Source: 1162T-S-0a-05 sp050299435 (GTDB taxonomy: Bacteria; Pseudomonadota; Gammaproteobacteria; Pseudomonadales; Cellvibrionaceae). From it: 64,000 nucleotides of DNA. The stretch lies in contig JBNKVX010000007.1 of the NCBI GenBank assembly GCA_050299435.1, positions 13,657-77,656 on the forward strand. The letters run 5' to 3'. Below, in pieces: positions 25,502 through 33,291 of this stretch. The position numbers and the translations under genes are program-made. Each line of letters begins with the position of its first letter. Within the stretch, counting starts at the first letter, position 1. Under the pieces are notes generated by a model. That model saw only the letters and a program-made list of their open reading frames with translations, searched no databases and had not been told where the DNA came from.

Positions 25502-26512
25502 TCAGCTTTCTTCAAGACTTAAATAAACGAGCGTCTGATTAACGAGTTGATAGGCCACTTCCCCGAAAGTCATTGGCCCGGTTAGGTTACCAGTCTTTTT
25601 GCCTTCCAACTCTGAATATAGAAAGTTAAGAATACAATTACAGCAATAGGCCACATCGGATTTACCGGTTGCACGCATGGCCGTTTCAAACTCTGACACA
25701 TAATCCACAACTGGAGATGCAAAACGATATTCCAAATCAGCAAATACCGGAGCATAAAGCTTCACTTTATCCTCCAACACTTCCTGGATGCTCACATTAA
25801 CCGAAATGCCGCTGTAATCTGCCACCAAGGGCATTTTCGTATCAATATTATTTTCTTTAATATAAGTGGCCAAATTGGTTTGCATTCCATCCACAGTACA
25901 GTTTGCAGCTTCAAAACCATCAGCGGGAAAACGCAGTGCGGGTCCCTTCCCTTGAGCAAATAAATTAATAATATTAATGTTGGCTTGTTGGTGCTCTGGT
26001 AAAGGCACATGTATCGCTGCGGCTCGACTGTTATCCAACACCCCCCCTGCTGTACCTATTCCTACTTTTGGGCTTCGGCTCCCTAAATCATCTAAATGCA
26101 GACCAGAAATCCAGCCCATGATAGGTGTAAAAAACATTCTTTCAAAATTTGGGGCTCCCTGTGCATAGGCCATATGTACTTCTGTAAGCGCGGGGAGAAT
26201 AAGTAAAGTAAAACCGTGTTCGGGCGCCTCTTTTGCAATACGACTAATGGTGTTGCTGTCGTAAAGTGTTAAGCGCGGGAAGTTGTTTTTAAAACCGGTG
26301 ATACTGGTTACATAAATCAATTCCCGATCAACCTTGCCGCCTTCAGTGGTCATAAAGTAGGGAATGGTCCCCGCTATCCAGTTGCCAGAAGGAAGATCCT
26401 TTAAAACATCTTCATCACCCGCAATCACTAGGTAATCGCCCCGCTCTATCATTTTGATTAGAATTTCTCGATTAACGGTTTGGCTAGAAAGACTTATCGA
26501 ATCTTCAGACAT
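25502..26512 (-). CDS. Unknown protein, possibly FIST-like sensory fold
   Basis: Soluble protein of 336 residues with no signal peptide. I cannot name a family with certainty. The region LVIAGDEDVLKDLPSGNWIAG, followed by strands and a glycine-rich GIGTAGGVLDNS loop, recalls FIST-type sensor domains, and the late AYCCNCILNFLYSELEG block with paired cysteines is striking. The gene has a strong ribosome site (AGGAG). It is 146 bp upstream of the DegV gene and 96 bp downstream of the ISL3-derived gene. Its function is unknown, and a sensor or ligand-binding role is inference only. Confidence 0.6.
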   Translation of the reverse strand: MSEDSISLSSQTVNREILIKMIERGDYLVIAGDEDVLKDLPSGNWIAGTIPYFMTTEGGKVDRELIYVTSITGFKNNFPRLTLYDSNTISRIAKEAPEHGFTLLILPALTEVHMAYAQGAPNFERMFFTPIMGWISGLHLDDLGSRSPKVGIGTAGGVLDNSRAAAIHVPLPEHQQANINIINLFAQGKGPALRFPADGFEAANCTVDGMQTNLATYIKENNIDTKMPLVADYSGISVNVSIQEVLEDKVKLYAPVFADLEYRFASPVVDYVSEFETAMRATGKSDVAYCCNCILNFLYSELEGKKTGNLTGPMTFGEVAYQLVNQTLVYLSLEES

Positions 26513-26608
26513 GGGTAACTCCTAAAACGATTACGCGGCGTGGGGCAATTATACCGAGTTAAAAATTAAAGTCAGGACGACCTGCTCTATCGATTTTGTA
26601 CCATTTAA

Positions 26609-27847
26609 CTAAACGGCATAACGCGAAATTTGCTGAATTTCAGATGGCATGGAAGCACGGTTTTTTATCATAAAGGCTCGCAGCTGCCTCGCGGCTTCTG
26701 GGCCAGCACTTGAGTTTTTAGCCATCTTGATTTTCAACTGATTCAACATGAGATTAAAACCCATATGCTTGGAGCCAATTTCGTATTTATTGCCCAGTAT
26801 ACTTTGCCAAACAACACTATCTTCTGATGGCAGGTTTTCTGTGCCACTTGCTTCGGCATTAAGGCTACGATAAATTTGATTTAAACGAATTAACTCTGGT
26901 CGCAATTGAGTATGCTTTGCTTTAATGTATTCACGCATACGCATCACAGCTTTATTTCTCTCATCCTGATCCTTGGCTCGTTTAAACGAATTGCGCTGCT
27001 GGGTATAAAAAAGACTGAAAGCGTAATTTTTTGAGAGAATCACATTGGTCCCCCCCAGAGTAGATGACCACACCGGATGCTCTAAACGCGGAAGAATTAA
27101 TTTTTGTTTATTATTTGCCGCCGTCGCTTTTCTACGATGACTATCGGTTACAATCCCGCAAAGCTGTTCTATTTCTTTTTCCAACCGTCTGCAGTTTTCC
27201 AGAAAGAATGCTCGTAGCTCAACTGCCAACGAAAACTTCTCCTCGGAATTTTTTGCTTTTAAGGCTCCGATCTTCAATTTGGACAGCATGTACTTCAAGG
27301 GCATGCTTTCAGTTCGTAAACGCAACTTATCGGATATCAAGTTTTGCCAAACGTCGTCAGATTCCACAGGAATAAATGCCAATAACCTCTGAGATTGTTG
27401 GCTACGTTTCACATCATCCATGATGGTTTTGACCATTTCGTTATCAATATTTAGCAAACGGCCTATATGTTCGCCATCAATCCCATAAAGCATTGAAGCA
27501 GCGACTCGCTGACGCAAATAATTTGTGTATTTACGCGCTGGATGCCCCAGAAAACAGGGTTGCTCCGCGACAAATAAAGGAATTGCTGCATTTCGCATAA
27601 CGACGTCAAAAGGAACGGCTGCGTGAATAAAACTTTTATAAATACCGATGTTGATGTGTTGCCACGCGCCATTTCTCGAATCAAAGTTATCTCTTTGATC
27701 AAATATTTTAAACATGCGCTTATTGGCTTTTTGCTCTACATAAATATGGATTTCTCGATCTTCTTCATTTTTTTTCACCTGAGTAATTTCCCAGGGCGAA
27801 AACAAACCCAGCGCGGAATATAAATCGCGAAAACTCATTTGCTCCAT
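26609..27847 (-). CDS. Domesticated ISL3-transposase DNA-binding region fused to three repeats
   Basis: Protein of 412 residues. Residues 5-150 follow ISL3 transposase N-termini: LYSALGLFSPWEITQV, then FDSRNGAWQHINIG with IHAAVPFDV (transposases read YDxRxxxWRHLD and HARVPRV), and a helix-turn-helix near 119-148 (HIGRLLNIDNEMVKTIM). The zinc cysteines expected around residues 40-47 are absent. The transposase DDE region is missing. Instead three related segments begin at W167, W260 and W347. Each has a conserved helix 42-44 residues later (LRAFFLEN, MREYIKAK, LRAFMIKN) and an EIxQI-type end. AAGGGG precedes the ATG. The likely role is DNA binding and regulation (inference). No terminal repeats were seen, so it is not an active element. 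Confidence 0.7.
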   Translation of the reverse strand: MEQMSFRDLYSALGLFSPWEITQVKKNEEDREIHIYVEQKANKRMFKIFDQRDNFDSRNGAWQHINIGIYKSFIHAAVPFDVVMRNAAIPLFVAEQPCFLGHPARKYTNYLRQRVAASMLYGIDGEHIGRLLNIDNEMVKTIMDDVKRSQQSQRLLAFIPVESDDVWQNLISDKLRLRTESMPLKYMLSKLKIGALKAKNSEEKFSLAVELRAFFLENCRRLEKEIEQLCGIVTDSHRRKATAANNKQKLILPRLEHPVWSSTLGGTNVILSKNYAFSLFYTQQRNSFKRAKDQDERNKAVMRMREYIKAKHTQLRPELIRLNQIYRSLNAEASGTENLPSEDSVVWQSILGNKYEIGSKHMGFNLMLNQLKIKMAKNSSAGPEAARQLRAFMIKNRASMPSEIQQISRYAV

Positions 27848-28269
27848 AAAAAGGACCCCTTAGCCAGTTTTAAGCTGCAAGTACTCATTGCTCTTGATAT
27901 TTCTTAACACGTCAATGTTAATAACTTGCATCATGCACCGCTTTCCTAAAATTCGTCCTATTTTAAAATTTTTCCCTAATTTATACACACCAATAAAACT
28001 TCCTTTTGATAAACCTTCTCAATAGTAGCTACTAACTTCTTGTTTGCCAAGAAGATTATTTAAACAAAAACAATTGAATGTGAAATTGTTTCTTTTTTAA
28101 TAAATTTTGCTGCGCATACATAGAGATTCTAAATCATTTTGTTCTGAGATCTAATGCTCATTATGTAATACAATTTCAAATCAAGCCTGTTAAAATACTT
28201 TTTCAAGGAATACTATTTTGCTTACGCGAAGAAAAAAATTTTGTTGTATTTTAATTCTGGCGACTAGTT
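27848..28269. other. AT-rich divergent intergenic region without a gene
   Basis: This 422-bp stretch separates the divergent ISL3-derived and aldehyde dehydrogenase-like genes and is clearly richer in A and T than its flanks. One short hairpin is seen (CTTCTTG at 28036-28042 with CAAGAAG at 28048-28054). I see no convincing coding frame, tRNA or strong sigma-70 promoter. It presumably holds both start regions and may contain binding sites for the ISL3-derived protein. Confidence 0.6.
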
Positions 28270-29232
28270 ATGGACAATTGCAAATTGAATGTAGGTGTTA
28301 TCGGTACGGGAAAAATTGGTACTGATTTACTATTCAAGATTCTTAAATCCCCCAATCTTCATTGCGCATACTTCGTAGGTAGAAGCGAAGGTTCAGAAGG
28401 CTTAAAACGCGCCGCTTCTCTCGGAATTAAAACCTCTCATAAGAGCGTCGAAGCTTTTTTGGATGAACCTGGACTTTGCGATTTAGTATTTGACGCGACA
28501 AGCGCACAAAGCCATCGCGAAAGTGCTGAAATTTTTGCTCACTTGGCTTTGAAAGTGATTGACCTTACACCCGCCCAGGTTGGTCCATTTTGTATTCCGA
28601 CAATCAATGCAAATCAAATTTTGCAATGTAACAACATTAATATGGTGACATGTGGTGGACAAGCTTCCATTCCCATTTTGAATGTCATTTCAGACTTGGT
28701 CAATGGAATTGAAGCCATCAGTATTGAATCTCATCTGGCAAGTGATTCTGTTGGTCAGGCGACCCTGGATAATATTGATGACTATTACAATACCACTGCC
28801 GGAGCAGTCAGTATTTTTACAGGGGTAGATCAGGAAAATATCAGCGTAGATCTTAAAATTGAAAAAAGTGCCTGGAAACCTGACATGCTTACGGTTTTAA
28901 GAATTAAAGTGCCTGATGCTGATCTTGCTCAACTTTTTGCTCCTCTGCAAAGTAAGTTATCTGCTTTGCGTGATTATGTGCCCGGTTACAATGTTATTGG
29001 TACACCAAGTTATCGCAACAATGTATTAGAAATAATTGTCAGCGTAAGGGGCCAAGGTGATTGGATTCCCGAGCACGCGGGCAACCTGGATATCATAAAC
29101 AGTGCAGCGGTTTCCCTGGCTGAACTGTATGCAAACCATGTGTTACCGGCCCCCTTACCTTCACGATCTGGCTTCCCGCAAAAACTGGCGAATCTTTTCC
29201 GTAATAAAGAGGTTAACGCGGAAGCTGTGTAA
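28270..29232 (+). CDS. Acylating acetaldehyde dehydrogenase homologue (MhpF/DmpF-like), orphan
   Basis: NAD-dependent CoA-acylating aldehyde dehydrogenase family, 320 residues. Blocks seen are the Rossmann loop VGVIGTGKIGTDLL, DLVFDATSAQSH, VIDLTPAQVGPFCIP, the catalytic cysteine in NMVTCGGQASIP at about residue 137, and the late HAGNLDIINSAAV. DmpF/MhpF enzymes normally work in a channel with 4-hydroxy-2-oxovalerate aldolase, and no such gene is nearby. The mid-region around residues 160-185 differs from the usual SSKSAGPGTRANIDE pattern. It may therefore act on another acyl group. The ATG lacks a clear ribosome site. Confidence 0.75.
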   Translation: MDNCKLNVGVIGTGKIGTDLLFKILKSPNLHCAYFVGRSEGSEGLKRAASLGIKTSHKSVEAFLDEPGLCDLVFDATSAQSHRESAEIFAHLALKVIDLTPAQVGPFCIPTINANQILQCNNINMVTCGGQASIPILNVISDLVNGIEAISIESHLASDSVGQATLDNIDDYYNTTAGAVSIFTGVDQENISVDLKIEKSAWKPDMLTVLRIKVPDADLAQLFAPLQSKLSALRDYVPGYNVIGTPSYRNNVLEIIVSVRGQGDWIPEHAGNLDIINSAAVSLAELYANHVLPAPLPSRSGFPQKLANLFRNKEVNAEAV

Positions 29233-29327
29233 TTATGTTAGCCTATTCAGGCTCGGTTAAGGCTCTTGATGACATCCTATACTTAGGATAAACGTCAGCA
29301 TCCCAGCTAACCGGGGAGGTCGCTAAC

Positions 29328-30674
29328 ATGAAAAAATACATTATATTCGCTGTTTCAGTACTTATTTTAAACATTTCCCTTGTTTTTCAAGCACTTGCCG
29401 AGACCAAAGTTCAAGAATACGAGTTTAGTCAAGCAGAACTTGACCAGATCCTGGCGCCGATTGCGCTTTTTCCGGACACCATACTATCTCACATATTAAT
29501 AGCTTCAACGTATCCACTTGAAATCATTCAAGCAGAACGTTGGACCAGCGAGAATCCCAACCTAAAAGGTGACGCGGCGCTAAATGCGGTCGAGAAAAAG
29601 GACTGGGATCCCAGTGTGAAAGCGCTCGTGCCCTTCCCCAACATTCTCAAGCAAATGAGTGAAGACCTGGACTGGATGCAAAAACTGGGGGACGCATTTT
29701 TGCAAAATGAAGAATTGGTTCTGGCGACAATTCAAGATCTCCGCCAACGCGCTTACGATGAGGGCAGCTTGGAGAATTTGGAACACTTGAGTGTGAGCCA
29801 TGAAGATAATGACATTATTATTGAACCTGCAGTAAAAGAAGTCGTATATGTGCCTTATTACGACACAAGAGTGGTCTACGGTTCATGGTGGTGGGTGGAT
29901 TATCCTCCAATTTATTGGACACATTACCACCATCACCACTATCGACCCGGTTTGAGTTTTTACTGGGGTCCGAGCGTTGTAGTGGGTTCTGGTTTTTATT
30001 TTTCATCCTTCCACTGGCACAATCATCGTGTGGTGATAGTAGACAGGCATTATGCAAGACGACACCATTTCCATACCGGTCGACATGTTGCACGTTATGA
30101 TGGAGCGCGAACATGGATACATGACACACGTCACCGTAGGGGGGTGGAATATCGCCAACCGCGAATTAGCCGAACAAACGGTTATAGCTCAGCCAGATCT
30201 CCGGAATTACGTGATCGCCGAAACGCAAGCCAAGTTAGCGAAAGATTACAAAGAAACCATTCGCGTACTGCTGTCACAGAAAATAGAAGCTCTCGGCACA
30301 ATGACTCCGGCTCAGCATCGCGCCAAACAACATCATCTCAACGCAGCTACCAAAAAGAGGAGGCTCAACGCGTTAGAAACAGTGGCGCGAGTACAAAATA
30401 CAATCGCACATCTGCCCAACGACATGATAGCGATGCTCAGCGCACACAACGGAACCCGGATACTCGCCAGTATCAAAGTAATGAAGACAAAAAGAATTAT
30501 TCGAGAACTACAAATAGTAGCAGCAGTGATTCAGGATGGAAGAGACAGGCCGAGGAATCTAGCAGTAACCGACATTCGAGCTCACGACATTCCTCTGGAC
30601 AGACTCGATCTTCTGGATCAAACAGGGGCAGCTCGCAAAAAGCTTCCCGAAGCTCGGGTAGACAATCCCGATAA
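29328..30674 (+). CDS. DUF3300 envelope protein with disordered Ser/Arg-rich tail
   Basis: Exported protein of 448 residues. The signal peptide covers about 1-24 (ending FQALA). The DUF3300 domain is clear from ELDQILAPIALFPDTILSHILIASTYPLEI through NPNLKGDAA and WDPSVKALVPFP to EVVYVPYYDTRVVYG. A histidine-, tyrosine- and tryptophan-rich stretch follows near 195-260. The last 170 residues are low-complexity Ser, Arg, Asn and Gln, probably disordered. The family has no proven function. GGGGAGG precedes the ATG. A strong hairpin terminator follows. Confidence 0.85.
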   Translation: MKKYIIFAVSVLILNISLVFQALAETKVQEYEFSQAELDQILAPIALFPDTILSHILIASTYPLEIIQAERWTSENPNLKGDAALNAVEKKDWDPSVKALVPFPNILKQMSEDLDWMQKLGDAFLQNEELVLATIQDLRQRAYDEGSLENLEHLSVSHEDNDIIIEPAVKEVVYVPYYDTRVVYGSWWWVDYPPIYWTHYHHHHYRPGLSFYWGPSVVVGSGFYFSSFHWHNHRVVIVDRHYARRHHFHTGRHVARYDGARTWIHDTRHRRGVEYRQPRISRTNGYSSARSPELRDRRNASQVSERLQRNHSRTAVTENRSSRHNDSGSASRQTTSSQRSYQKEEAQRVRNSGASTKYNRTSAQRHDSDAQRTQRNPDTRQYQSNEDKKNYSRTTNSSSSDSGWKRQAEESSSNRHSSSRHSSGQTRSSGSNRGSSQKASRSSGRQSR

Positions 30675-30679
30675 AATAT

Positions 30680-30718
30680 TTGAGGGTTCGTGTATGATAT
30701 TAATACACGAACCCTCAA
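30680..30718. terminator. Bidirectional terminator after the DUF3300 gene
   Basis: The arms 30680-30695 and 30703-30718 pair perfectly over 16 bases around a seven-base loop. The stem lies between the convergent DUF3300 gene (ends 30674) and the DUF3619 gene (ends 30722) and can serve both. Confidence 0.85.
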
Positions 30719-30721
30719 TAT

Positions 30722-31078
30722 CTAACCTTGATCTTCCAACCAGTAATAAAACTCCACTTCCTCTTCCAGCAATTCCAGATCCTCTTCCATTAACATTTCA
30801 AAATCTGTTGCATACAACTCCGCCTCAACCAGGCTTGCGTTTCGACTGGGCATAATGACAAAAATTGCCAAAGCCAACAATGAGGCTGCAAGCGCAGCGG
30901 AAAAATAATATTTGGCTTTTGAGGCAGTTGATTTTTCATTGTCGGGCAGGTGTTTAAGGGCCTGTGCGCGTATATTTGCCAAGCTGTCCAATAACTCCCG
31001 TTCCGAGCTTTTTTCTTCCTGGTGTTCGAGAAGTTTACGCCCGGCTTTTAATATTTTCTTTTCATTTTCAGAATTCAT
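30722..31078 (-). CDS. DUF3619-like anti-sigma membrane protein
   Basis: Small single-span protein of 118 residues. A cytoplasmic N-terminal part (about 1-53) rich in charged residues is followed by one membrane helix (about 57-76, FSAALAASLLALAIFVIM) and a very acidic periplasmic tail ending FYYWLEDQG. This layout and the FYxWL end fit the DUF3619 group found beside ECF sigma factors. It starts 9 bp after the sigma gene, so a role in holding the sigma factor is likely, though not shown. Confidence 0.75.
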   Translation of the reverse strand: MNSENEKKILKAGRKLLEHQEEKSSERELLDSLANIRAQALKHLPDNEKSTASKAKYYFSAALAASLLALAIFVIMPSRNASLVEAELYATDFEMLMEEDLELLEEEVEFYYWLEDQG

Positions 31079-31087
31079 AACACATAC

Positions 31088-31627
31088 CTAATTTAAATCA
31101 CCCAATATCTCAGCCAATTTTTTCACCGCTCTTGAGTAATGTGTTTTCACACTTCCCTCACTGCATTCCATCGCAAATGCGCTCTCTTTAATATCGTATT
31201 CCCACCATGCCCTTAATATAAAGGCCTGTTGCTGACGAGCCGGCAACCGCCGAAGCGCCTCTTGCAGTTTTTTGTGGATCTGCAATTGCTGCAAAGATTC
31301 GTCTGGAGCAAAACCCGCTTTATCCTCCAAGAGATTGTCAACATTATTCGATCCTTCTTCCTGGTTTTCTGCCGACTGAAACCAGATAAGAATGGATCTC
31401 ACTTTTTGCCGCCTATACCAATCGCGAATCAAATTTTGCAAGATCCTTTGAAATAGTCTTGGCCAATTCTCTTCCTGGTCAGAATATTTTTGTGCCAGCC
31501 TGATCATCGCATCTTGCACAATATCCAAAGCTTCCTCTCGATTACCGGTCGCCATTTCAGCTTGGCGAAACGCTTTCATTTGTACTGAGGCAAAAAAATC
31601 GTTCAGCGCTTCACGAGTAGCTGTCAT
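31088..31627 (-). CDS. ECF-type RNA polymerase sigma factor
   Basis: Sigma-70 family ECF factor of 179 residues. Region 2 is seen in EEALDIVQDAMIRLAQKY and PRLFQRILQNLIRDWYRRQ, and region 4 in RRLPARQQQAFILRAWWEYDI with the recognition helix MECSEGSVKTHYSRAVKKL. The linker is longer than in short ECFs and acidic. It is followed after 9 bp by the DUF3619 gene and preceded after 10 bp by an outer-membrane gene, so it belongs to a five-gene minus-strand operon. Its target promoter was not identified. Confidence 0.92.
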   Translation of the reverse strand: MTATREALNDFFASVQMKAFRQAEMATGNREEALDIVQDAMIRLAQKYSDQEENWPRLFQRILQNLIRDWYRRQKVRSILIWFQSAENQEEGSNNVDNLLEDKAGFAPDESLQQLQIHKKLQEALRRLPARQQQAFILRAWWEYDIKESAFAMECSEGSVKTHYSRAVKKLAEILGDLN

Positions 31628-31637
31628 TCTTTCAACA

Positions 31638-32498
31638 CTACCAGTTAAACTGCAAAGCCAAATTTAATTGATCAGTAGATTCTTTCTCCAAAAAGGAATA
31701 ATTTGCTAAAAAATCCACCGTCTGGCCAAGCGGGATATTTACCCCGATTTTATAAATGTTTTCTTCCCTGTTTTCGACAACACTTTCGTATTGTTCAAAT
31801 TCCGCATTTGTAGAAAAGCGATTAAATTGCTTTTGCACGCCCACTCTAAAATTCCAATTTGTTAAAACAAAAACCTCATTTAAGACTACATCGTTAAGTA
31901 AAAACATAAATAAGGGGGAACTCAAGGCAGCATTTAAATCTCGATTGTAGTTGTAGCTATCGAACTGCAACTGCCAAGCCCACGTTCGATAAGCTTTTTG
32001 TAACACCATCCCGACTCCGTCAACATCAACCGTTGAGCTATCGATTCTAGAAAAACGCTCGCGAATTCTTTCTCTGACAAATCCAGTAGCATCACCCGAA
32101 TAAAAACGAATTCCACCCAGCCAAGATTGAGAGCTGCGAAAAATTCCTATTTGTGCTTGCTCTACTTCGTAAACTTGTCTTTTCCCTTTGAAAAGGTAGC
32201 CCAACTCCACATTCCAACTCGCATAAGGATCGGACCGCCATCGAATACTTTGGTAGCTTAAAGTTACGTCCCCCTCTCTGCTGATTGTATTCCATTCACC
32301 GTAATCAAAATCCAGCTCGCTATAGCTTAAAAAAGGAGTGGACAACCAGATATTCCATGCATCTTCGTTGTCGCTGTAAAAATTGTATGCAAGCCCTAAT
32401 TTATACTTTGACTCTTGCAGCCCCAGCCATTCGTCCTCATCCAATGAAAAGGAAGATAACGAAATAAATAAAAAATAAAATCCAAATAAATATTTCAT
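31638..32498 (-). CDS. Predicted outer-membrane beta-barrel protein
   Basis: Exported protein of 286 residues from the ATG at 32498; a longer frame to 32558 would overlap the DUF3106 gene. The signal peptide is about 1-18 (MKYLFGFYFLFISLSSFS). The rest alternates polar and aromatic residues in strand-sized blocks (KYKLGLAYNFYSD, WNVELGYLFKG, WAWQLQFDSYNY, WNFRVGVQKQF) and ends in LALQFNW with a terminal tryptophan, the usual outer-membrane barrel signal. No family name is recognised. Its ATG is one base from the DUF3106 stop, so the two are coupled. Confidence 0.75.
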   Translation of the reverse strand: MKYLFGFYFLFISLSSFSLDEDEWLGLQESKYKLGLAYNFYSDNEDAWNIWLSTPFLSYSELDFDYGEWNTISREGDVTLSYQSIRWRSDPYASWNVELGYLFKGKRQVYEVEQAQIGIFRSSQSWLGGIRFYSGDATGFVRERIRERFSRIDSSTVDVDGVGMVLQKAYRTWAWQLQFDSYNYNRDLNAALSSPLFMFLLNDVVLNEVFVLTNWNFRVGVQKQFNRFSTNAEFEQYESVVENREENIYKIGVNIPLGQTVDFLANYSFLEKESTDQLNLALQFNW

Positions 32499-32499
32499 A

Positions 32500-32976
32500 T
32501 TATTCGCGATTTCGTCTCTCCATTCTACGCTCGCGAATAGCCTGTCGCTGCTCATCACTGAGGTTCTGCCAACGCTCCCTTATTGCTCGCTTCCTTGCGT
32601 CAGGCAATTTTTGAAATCGTTTAAACTGCTTGCGAATACGTTGTTGATCTTTTTCAGGCAGCGCTCGAAACTTTTTCATCCTCTCTCTCAATGCCTGACG
32701 TTGACTTTCATCCATTAAGCGCCATTTCTGAAAACGCTCTTGTGCTCTTTCTCTTTGATCCGGTGTCATAGAACTCCAGCGATCCAAAGCCATAATCAAA
32801 CGTTCTCTTTTTTCGGCGGGCATATTTCCCCAGGATTCCGAGAACGCCTGTAATAACGCTTGCCGCTCTTCGCTTAGCTCATTCCACTCTTGAGAAAATA
32901 CAGATGAAGAAATCGTAGAACTCAATACAAAAACGGAAAAGATGAATACAGATCGAAAAACATTAGTTCTCATCAT
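32500..32976 (-). CDS. DUF3106 periplasmic protein
   Basis: Exported protein of 158 residues from the ATG at 32976, which has GGAGG nine bases ahead; upstream in-frame starts lie inside the preceding gene. After a signal peptide (ending about SSVFS) it consists of repeated short helices: LSEERQALLQAF, MTPDQRERAQERF, MDESQRQALRERM, LPEKDQQRIRKQF, LSDEQRQAIRERR. These PxxRQxxRERxxxW-type repeats define DUF3106, a group commonly next to DUF3619 and ECF sigma genes. It is strongly basic at the end. It may resemble periplasmic Spy/LTXXQ-type sensors, which is inference. Confidence 0.85.
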   Translation of the reverse strand: MMRTNVFRSVFIFSVFVLSSTISSSVFSQEWNELSEERQALLQAFSESWGNMPAEKRERLIMALDRWSSMTPDQRERAQERFQKWRLMDESQRQALRERMKKFRALPEKDQQRIRKQFKRFQKLPDARKRAIRERWQNLSDEQRQAIRERRMERRNRE

Positions 32977-33199
32977 CTTGGGATTCCTCCACATTATCAA
33001 GTTTCTCAACGTTTTGAGCATCTTCAAGCGCATGAATAAATAACATTTCAAAATCATCGTCGTTCACTTTATTAAATTCAGCTAAAAATTCCAGAAATTC
33101 TTTGCTCGGCGCTTCGCTTTCCACTGCCGTAACGCACATGGAAAAAACCAGAATGGCCCAAAAATATTCGCACCATCGATTTGCTTTTTTGCTCTTCAT
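32963..33199 (-). CDS. Small exported acidic protein of the sigma cluster
   Basis: Protein of 78 residues from the ATG at 33199; a TTG at 33211 is also open. A hydrophobic helix (about 12-26, FWAILVFSMCVTAV) serves as signal or anchor, and the rest is acidic (ends EESQDDEN). It overlaps the DUF3106 start by 14 bases, which argues it is a real coupled gene. It is the first gene of the sigma operon. No family is recognised. Confidence 0.6.
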   Translation of the reverse strand: MKSKKANRWCEYFWAILVFSMCVTAVESEAPSKEFLEFLAEFNKVNDDDFEMLFIHALEDAQNVEKLDNVEESQDDEN

Positions 33200-33254
33200 A
33201 TTGCTCGACAAACCAACATAAACTCGTAAATTTTCAATAGTTTCCCATATTTAA

Positions 33255-33284
33255 TCGACTACCGCAGCAATCTGCGGCAGTCGA
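33255..33284 (-). terminator. Terminator of the DUF4382 gene
   Basis: The arms 33255-33267 and 33272-33284 pair with one A/C mismatch around a four-base loop, 7 bases after the DUF4382 stop on the minus strand, flanked by A/T. It separates the lipoprotein gene from the sigma operon. Confidence 0.65.
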
Positions 33285-33291
33285 AATTATT

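Noticed and set aside
26609..27847. Active ISL3 insertion sequence
   Set aside because: The catalytic domain is missing, and I found no terminal inverted repeats or target duplication around the gene.
30052..30855. Open frame of 267 codons on the plus strand overlapping the DUF3300 gene
   Set aside because: It is out of frame with the clear DUF3300 protein, runs through its low-complexity tail and then through the terminator into the convergent gene, and has no recognisable domain or ribosome site.
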